A DNA stretch of 64,000 nt from NCBI RefSeq assembly GCF_963855985.1, contig NC_087095.1, positions 16,378,001-16,442,000 on the forward strand, written 5' to 3'. The notes beneath the pieces were generated by a model that saw only the letters and a list, made by a program, of their open reading frames with translations, was not told the origin of the DNA and searched no databases. Origin of the DNA: Ostrinia nubilalis (taxonomy: Eukaryota; Arthropoda; Insecta; Lepidoptera; Crambidae). Position 1 is the first letter of the stretch, and every line of letters starts with the position of its first letter. Below, piece by piece: positions 58,607 through 64,000 of this stretch. The position numbers and the translations under genes were made by a program.

Positions 58607-59827
58607 AAAAAATGCGATACTTAGTGAATAAAGAAATGGTAGTAACGCTCTTTTGATCGAACCCTTTTAATGACAGGGGACTGACATAAGCAAAGGATTC
58701 GCCTAAATACCGTCAGGCGGTTGGAGCACGCACACGGCGCTCGCAGCGCGCGGTTTTGCTCGATGTAATGTCATGTAACGTTACGTGGACGCCAATAAGC
58801 AATACCATGTTAACCCACAAGTCGGCCATTTTGAGAAAATCGATGTTAAAGTTTCAGATAACACATTGCCCCCCAAATTTAAACGGTTAGTGATAAGGTC
58901 ATATTAATTGTTACCCACTGCTTTCTAATATTGATTGCTCTCATTGGAAATAGTTAAATTACGCAATATCAAGTAATAATGCAATTATTTAACTGTTTTG
59001 CTATTGCGAAATCCGGAATCACACTAAATTTGAGTCGAAATAGTGTCAAGAAGCTTGAAACGTTTTTGAAAAACTCTTAAACCAGGGTACTATTTGTTCT
59101 ACGTAATGTCAAGAGACATAACACTGTGTTGCTTAATTAGTTAGACACCGTAATAAAATAAGCTAAAAAGTCAAACATCAAACTAAGGCACATAGTTTTA
59201 TTTTTTGGCACATTATAAGTAGGTCCTCGTTGTTTGTGATACGTGGACAATTAGACATATCAAAAATCAGCAGTCTTAAAAAACATCCCCATATAAAAAT
59301 ATGACAGTACTCAAGTAAGAAAGTAGGTACCTAACAAAAAATATTCATAACCTTCTTTAAGTATGTATGTATGTACCTTCTAAGGTAGGCTAGGCACTTA
59401 TTGCAGATCAGTCTTAAAAGTTTAACGACATTGGTCTTCTATGGAATAAATCTATTACAAACACAACAAAAACGACTTAAAACATTACCTTTTAGCTAAA
59501 ATAGATGTTAGTATCAAAAATACAGTCTTAATATAGCCTATACCTAGACTATAACACAATTAAACAATGTACCTAAACAACATGGCATACAAAATGAGAT
59601 CACTCTTACGTTAAAACCGTCAAAAAATTAACAAGGCTTACGATAACAACAAAAACGAGATTCCTACACCTACTTCCTAAGTAGGTATCTAAAAATGTTG
59701 GATACACATTTCCGTGACATTAATCTTAAAACAAAAGCTAACAACAACCCTAATCGCAGGTGGGCATCTGTAACTTATTAGAAAACAGCATAGGATAATA
59801 AATAGAAGCGCCAAAGTAACTTCAATA

Positions 59828-60697
59828 TTATTCAGATACATCATCCAAATCAACGTCAAAATCTATATTGATACCAAATCCGTCAACATCATCTTCGAAA
59901 TCAGCACTGTTCGCATTTTTCAAGAAATTGTAAAATGTCTTAGCATCCTGTGGTACTAATTTCAGAATTTCTTTCAAATCCTTGATTTTTGCGCTGGACA
60001 ATTCACGACCTTCAGGATAAAGAACTGGTAGATCCGTCTGAAAGTCGATATTTAATTTTGTTTTACGACTCTTTGTCCCTTTGGAAATGTCGGTGATTTT
60101 AGGCTCAGCATCCGCTAAATTCTCATTCATATAAATTTTTGCAGGTTCTTCTTTCCGCATGATAATTTCACAAGTTGATAACCATGAAATCTTCTGCTTG
60201 TTAATATCTGTTTTACGATTGGTTATACTGTCTTGAATTGGCGAAATAGAAAAGAAGTCTTCTTTGGTCATCCTTGTAACAGTAAATTTATTTTTACGCC
60301 TACATGACTCCATGACCTCAATATAGTCATCAGCAGTGTACAAACGGTTATGAGTCTTCAAGGCACATTCAACATCCCCAAATTCTGAATCGTTAGGTAG
60401 GTAGGTATGACCAGGCTGTAAGAATCTCAATGTTATTTTCTTCAATGTACTATGTCTTTGTAAAATATATTTCAGCATGAGAACTAGTTTTATACTTCTG
60501 TTTTGACCCCCGCATGAGTCAGCCCAGAGGATCAAATGGGTCGTTCCAATTTTTAAATAATCTTCAATATATCTCTTGAGGCACGAGCCCACTTCCTGAG
60601 TGCCTCGGCCAGACTCATACTCAACCCAGACATAAAAATAGCCTTTTCCGGAGCTACCACTATGTCGACGGCAGAAAGCGGAAATGTCGTATCTCAA
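59828..60697 (-). CDS. DUF7869-like protein, C-terminal exon or fragment
   Basis: An open frame of about 289 codons on the minus strand, ending at 59828. It opens without an ATG (TTG at 60697; an in-frame stop lies at 60731-60733), so its N-terminus is missing or in an upstream exon; T-T-T-T-T-G-A-G near 60695 is acceptor-like. Visible: Y-V-W-x-E-Y-E-S-G-R-G-T-Q-E-V near residues 22-36, W-A-D-S-C-G-G-Q-N-R at 58-67, G-H-T-Y-L-P-N-D at 96-103 and F-G-D-V-E at 106-110. Asp60, Asp103 and Glu110 could form an RNase-H-like triad. The C-terminal third is Asp-rich. Such proteins are multicopy in arthropod genomes; that they derive from transposases is inference. The frame looks intact. Confidence 0.65.
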   Translation of the reverse strand: MRYDISAFCRRHSGSSGKGYFYVWVEYESGRGTQEVGSCLKRYIEDYLKIGTTHLILWADSCGGQNRSIKLVLMLKYILQRHSTLKKITLRFLQPGHTYLPNDSEFGDVECALKTHNRLYTADDYIEVMESCRRKNKFTVTRMTKEDFFSISPIQDSITNRKTDINKQKISWLSTCEIIMRKEEPAKIYMNENLADAEPKITDISKGTKSRKTKLNIDFQTDLPVLYPEGRELSSAKIKDLKEILKLVPQDAKTFYNFLKNANSADFEDDVDGFGINIDFDVDLDDVSE

Positions 60698-60733
60698 AAA
60701 TTGGGTAAAATGACTTTTAATTGTATTGTATTA

Positions 60734-61260
60734 AGAAAAAAAAGCCGCGTCGAATGGTGTATGTATCGTCTTTCTACGATGAAAAAAAATATAGATACGT
60801 CATAGAATTTTTTCCAGTTTTTTTACAATTTACTTGACCAATTGCTGTAACTGGTCAAAAAAACGCAACTTTCGAAAATAAAATAGATACGACCACACTA
60901 CTAGTATGTTAAACAGTTACAGCACTCTTTTTCTGAGTCGAACATTGATTTTTAAGGAGATACAGCATTTCAGCCGCCCTAAAATCTTACGATGTCGAAC
61001 ATACAGCAAATGAGCCGAACTGACGTGAGTACTTATAAAATAGTTACTGCATTTCAAACGTATCATCTAATAGCGAAAATCTTACTAACATCATTAGAAT
61101 AGAGTCTTGTTTTGTGTACAGCAAGTAATACGTCACTCTAGCAAAACAAACCCCCTCCACCCGCTGCGTCATACGCCATTCTGATCGCGCGGCAGTTGTG
61201 CGTTAGCGCCGATAGTGAGAACGCAGAATTGTAAATTCTTAAAATAAATATTATTTTACA
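60734..61260. other. Spacer upstream of the DUF7869-like frame
   Basis: No upstream exon could be supported. Contains GC-richer text at 61140-61215. Confidence 0.35.
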
Positions 61261-61318
61261 TTTTAGGTTAATACTGGGACGTGTAAAAGTGCTTTTTTTA
61301 AGCCTATTTACAGAAATA
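61261..61318. repeat. Dispersed repeat, partial copy 3
   Basis: Reverse-orientation match to the start of 26519-26640 (AATACTGGGACGTGTAAAAG, then AGCCTATTTACAG and AAATAAATGAG). Confidence 0.65.
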
Positions 61319-61345
61319 AATGAGTTTTAATGAGAGAGTTTTAAA

Positions 61346-61452
61346 GAGTTTTAATTTGTTGTTTCGTTTCAGCCGAAAGACGTCCACTGCTGGACAAAGG
61401 CCTCCCCCAAGGATTTCCACAAAGACCGGTCCTGCGCCGCTCGCATCCAGGC
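61346..61452 (-). pseudogene. C-terminal end of the RTE element
   Basis: Antisense reading of CGTCCACTGCTGGACAAAGG...GCTCGCATCCAGGCC. Encodes W-M-R-A-A-Q-D-R and V-Q-Q-W-T-S. It is joined directly to a (TCAAAT)n stretch rather than to the RT thumb, marking a deletion. Confidence 0.8.
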
Positions 61453-61485
61453 CACGCATTTTGTCTTGTCAATTCAAATTCAAAT

Positions 61486-61895
61486 TCAAATGTCCATGTT
61501 CATTTTAAGACCCACTTGTTGAGAGGCTCTACTGAGGCCATCGAGCATTGTGTTTAGGTCCTCCACGGTCTCAGCTATGACTACGATATCGTCCGCGAAA
61601 CGAAGGTGGGTGATATACTCGCCGTTGATATTTATGCCGAATCCGCTCCAGTCCAGAAGCTTGAAAACATCTTCCAGGGCGGTGGTGAACAGTTTCGGAG
61701 ATATGACATCTCCCTGTCTCACTCCTCGCTGCAACTGGATAAGTTTCGAGTTCTGATCCTGGAGGCGGACCGACATTGTAGCGTTTTCGTACAAGCCCTT
61801 CAGCACTTCGATGTATCTATAGTCAATTTGGCACCGTTGGAGAGACTGTAGCACTGCCCAGGTCAGTCGAAGGCTTTTTCATAGTCCACAAACGC
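61486..61895 (-). pseudogene. RTE reverse transcriptase, palm
   Basis: F-V-D-Y-E-K-A-F-D (motif A) lies at about 61865-61895. After a frame break, 61486-61854 holds G-V-R-Q-G-D-V-I-S-P-K-L-F and L-R-F-A-D-D-I-V, the motif C box with both Asp. It has no start codon of its own. Catalytic residues are present, but the frames are split. Confidence 0.88.
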
Positions 61896-62065
61896 CTAAG
61901 TGGCTGATTATAATCTGCCGTAGCGTATGTATGTGGTATATGGTACTAAAGCCTTTTCGGAAACCGGCTTGTTCGGGAGGCTGGAAGTCGTCGAGCCTGC
62001 GTGCGAGACGATTCGTGATGACTCTCGAAAACAGCTTGTAGACATGGCTCAGAAGTGAGATAGGT

Positions 62066-62443
62066 CTATAAATTTTTCAACAAGGTTTTGTCGCCTTTTT
62101 TGAAGAAAAGTTTCACCACACTTCTGTGCCATGCCGTAGGCGTTTTTCCCTCAAGTATGACGGAATCGAACAGCCTCTGAAGAGCCTTTAGTACCGGCGT
62201 TCCACCTGCTTTCAGAAGCTCAGCCGTGATTACATCATCACCCGGTGCCTTGTTGTTTTTCAGCAGTTTGAGAGCCATTCTAATCTCGTACAGACTGACG
62301 TCCGGGATATCTTCGGTGTAGTGTCGGGTGAATCTAGCTTTTGGGACTTCAGCTAGATTTGGGAAGTACACTCGTGTATAATTGTCCGTAGAACTTCTCA
62401 ACTTCTTCCAATAACTCAGGCCCCGACGAGATGTCTCTGCCAT
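62066..62443 (-). pseudogene. RTE reverse transcriptase, N-terminal part
   Basis: Encodes N-N-K-A-P-G-D-D-V-I-T-A-E-L-L-K and [13 protein letters not shown], the conserved fingers region that precedes the Y-R-P-I-S-L block. The frame is lost at about 62066, and 61900-62066 continues with frame-shifted remnants of that block. Confidence 0.85.
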
Positions 62444-62966
62444 CCTCGGTCTTCAGCTTGGTTAGTTGACTTTGGCCAACAGACAGATCCCTTGCGAACA
62501 CTTTAGAGCCTTTGTTACGCTCAATCGCCTCCTTAATACGATCTGTATTAAATTGGCGTAGATCGCGCGTCAAAGACTTGGAGATCTGTCTGTTAAGACG
62601 CCGATACTGAGCAGCATCTTTAGAGGACTGCAGAACCAAGTTTCGTCTCTCTTCTATAAGTTTATTGGTGAGGTCAGAGATCTTTTTGGTTTCTTTTGAA
62701 CGACGGGTTTTAAAGAACTTAGACCCAGTCGTTTGGACAATTTCCACGAACCTGTCATTGTATTCGTCCACAATTTCGCAGTCTCCCAAGAATCCCAGGC
62801 ATTCGAAACGATTTTGCAACTCGAGCTGAAAGCTTTCGGGGTTTTGGAGTTGGATGGGCGCTGGGCGGAGCGTAGACTTCATCAGTCGACGCCTCTCGAG
62901 CTTCACAACGGTAAAATGGGACCGGGAGCTATGTATGTATGGCTCTGGAAATATCCTCATATACAT
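62349..62966 (-). pseudogene. RTE endonuclease-RT linker
   Basis: 205 codons, rich in charged residues (K-F-F-K-T-R-R-S-K-E-T-K-K and R-Q-I-S-K-S-L-T-R-D). This is the linker between endonuclease and polymerase in RTE-like proteins. It overlaps the neighbouring frames at both ends, showing frameshifts. Near its start, S-R-S-H-F stands where an S-D-H motif is expected. Confidence 0.7.
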
Positions 62967-63466
62967 ATAGTCTCCACTTCGTCGTCGGGGTGTTCCGTGG
63001 TCGGTGCGTATACCTGTATGACCTTCAGCGAATACCGTTTGGTGATTCTGAGTATAAGGTATGCTACCCTCGCCGAAATACTCTCGATCTGGACCACGTT
63101 ATTGACAAGGGACTTGTGGACGATAAACCCGACACCACCCTGGGACTGTTGGTCGCCCTCCCGGAAATAGAGCAGGTTTCCGGATTTCAGGATTATGGTG
63201 TCCTCCCCCTCTCTTCGGACTTCGCATAATCCTACGATATCCCACCGCAACCTGCTCAGTTCTTCCTCGAATTCGGCGAGCCTCACGTCAGGCCGCAGCG
63301 TGCGAGTGTTAAATGTTGCCAGGGCCAGAGGTCGTCGGGGTTGGTAGCCTGTCGGTACCCGGTGATTCTTAGCACCTCTCGCCCCAACGTTACCGTGACC
63401 GCTACCGTGGCCCGGGATAGTAGGGCCGCCGGGGACTAGGGGCCGTGTTTTTTTGTGTCTCTTCAT
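62957..63466 (-). pseudogene. RTE apurinic-type endonuclease, N-terminal half
   Basis: Reads L-A-T-F-N-T-R-T-L, L-C-E-V-R and V-I-Q-V-Y-A-P-T, the first motifs of the exonuclease/endonuclease/phosphatase fold used by non-LTR elements. The D-F-N and S-D-H half is deleted. A basic 40-residue N-terminal extension precedes it. Confidence 0.85.
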
Positions 63467-63690
63467 GAGGGGATTTTGCCTTAATCGCCACGCTTAGCTT
63501 GCGGGCGATCGCAGTTTTTTTTTGTGAGGTTTCGCACGCAGACGCTGCTGCCCGTCCGGTGCTGCAGGGATTTTGTCGCCTATTACGACACGCCTCCTGT
63601 TGGCGGTGGGGAAGAGTATTCTTTATGGCCATCCCCCCCACACGGCACTTGTTGTTTACGTGTTTAAAAATAATAAATGGCAAACCTCAG

Positions 63691-64000
63691 GACAAAGTAT
63701 AAGTAAGTGATTGTTGCAAGCAATAAAGAGAAAGTATAGCAGACTGATTTATGTAACTAATGAACAAAGAAGGAAAAGTAACATGATGATTATTTTTATT
63801 TAGTTTAAAAACTAATACTGAATTTAGCAGATTGATTGTTGAAACTAATGAAGAAGAAAAACTATGGCAGGCTGATTGTTAAACTTTTAAAGAGAAAGTG
63901 TATGCTTCTTAAAATTAATGAAGAAGAGAGATAAACTAATAAAGAAGAATATTTTTGTCGGACTGATTATTATAATTAAAAAACAGACTGATTTTTTTGT
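63691..64000. other. Terminal AT-rich stretch
   Basis: Repeated short phrases of the type GAAGAAGAAA and AGACTGATT recur every ~40-60 bp from 63740 to 64000, a degenerate minisatellite. No gene. Confidence 0.5.

Larger units (their letters stand above)
61346..63690 (-). mobile_element. Long, broken RTE-type non-LTR retrotransposon
   Basis: On the minus strand the order is 5' region (about 63690-63470), endonuclease, linker, reverse transcriptase, and at 61346-61452 the C-terminal end and 3' tail that the short copies also have. Frames shift at least three times. An intact RTE ORF needs about 3 kb; here about 2.1 kb remains. Missing are the second half of the endonuclease, part of the RT fingers, and the RT thumb region between about 61453 and 61485. 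Confidence 0.88.

Overview
This is a eukaryotic nuclear window with introns, GT-AG splice sites and AT-rich spacers. It comes from an insect, most likely a moth or butterfly. That inference rests on the mix of repeats: 3' ends of a retrotransposon with the RTE-type tail (recurrent text around CATAGGACGTCCACTGCTG), a piggyBac relic with TTAA ends, many TIR MITEs, a BEL/Pao LTR element, and organic-cation-transporter-like genes with small exons. I cannot name the species.

The only clear host genes are two tandem, same-strand, four-exon MFS transporters of the SLC22 / organic cation transporter type, at 10060-11969 and 15134-17294. Both have the same intron positions and phases (2, 2, 0) and predict proteins of 492 and 498 residues, so they arose by tandem duplication. 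A third coding segment, 59828-60697 on the minus strand, has the D-C-G-G-Q-N and H-x3-P-x-D...F-G-x-V-E signatures of a multicopy arthropod family (DUF7869-like). It is probably a terminal exon or a mobile-element-derived gene.

The rest of the window is mainly transposon archaeology, and much of it can be dated or ordered from target-site duplications (TSDs). (1) 6200-7770: a ~180-bp tandem repeat whose first unit was hit by a hAT-type MITE (8-bp TSD CTCTAGAG) and whose second unit was hit by a decayed piggyBac (TTAA TSD). (2) 8855-9370 and 12641-12867: further MITEs, with nested MITEs at 17804-18081. (3) 25611-26128: a dispersed repeat interrupted by a 5'-truncated LINE with an 11-bp TSD; a second copy of the repeat at 33996-34200 gives the empty site. 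(4) 29008-33424: a complete BEL/Pao insertion with two identical 276-bp LTRs, 5-bp TSD ATTAC and a tRNA-Tyr-like primer site. Its single long gag-protease frame runs into an internally deleted reverse transcriptase, so it is a young non-autonomous element. (5) 36950-38140: a GC-rich, irregular tandem repeat. (6) 44264-44523 and 28731-28846: RTE 3' ends with 11-bp TSDs. (7) 50999-55306: a nest of three DNA elements, including a ~1.25-kb near-perfect palindrome with a 2.2-kb TA-inserted element 17 bp from its centre. (8) 57570-57793: a twin-primed (5'-inverted) RTE insertion with a 9-bp TSD. (9) 61346-63690: a longer, broken RTE-type element on the minus strand with endonuclease and reverse transcriptase remnants.

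Large parts of the window (for example 472-5316, 18085-22487, 38140-44252, 44535-48224) hold nothing I can support as a gene. No CRISPR array, rRNA or convincing tRNA gene was seen. The transporter pair is the functional unit; everything else is best read as mobile-element activity around it.
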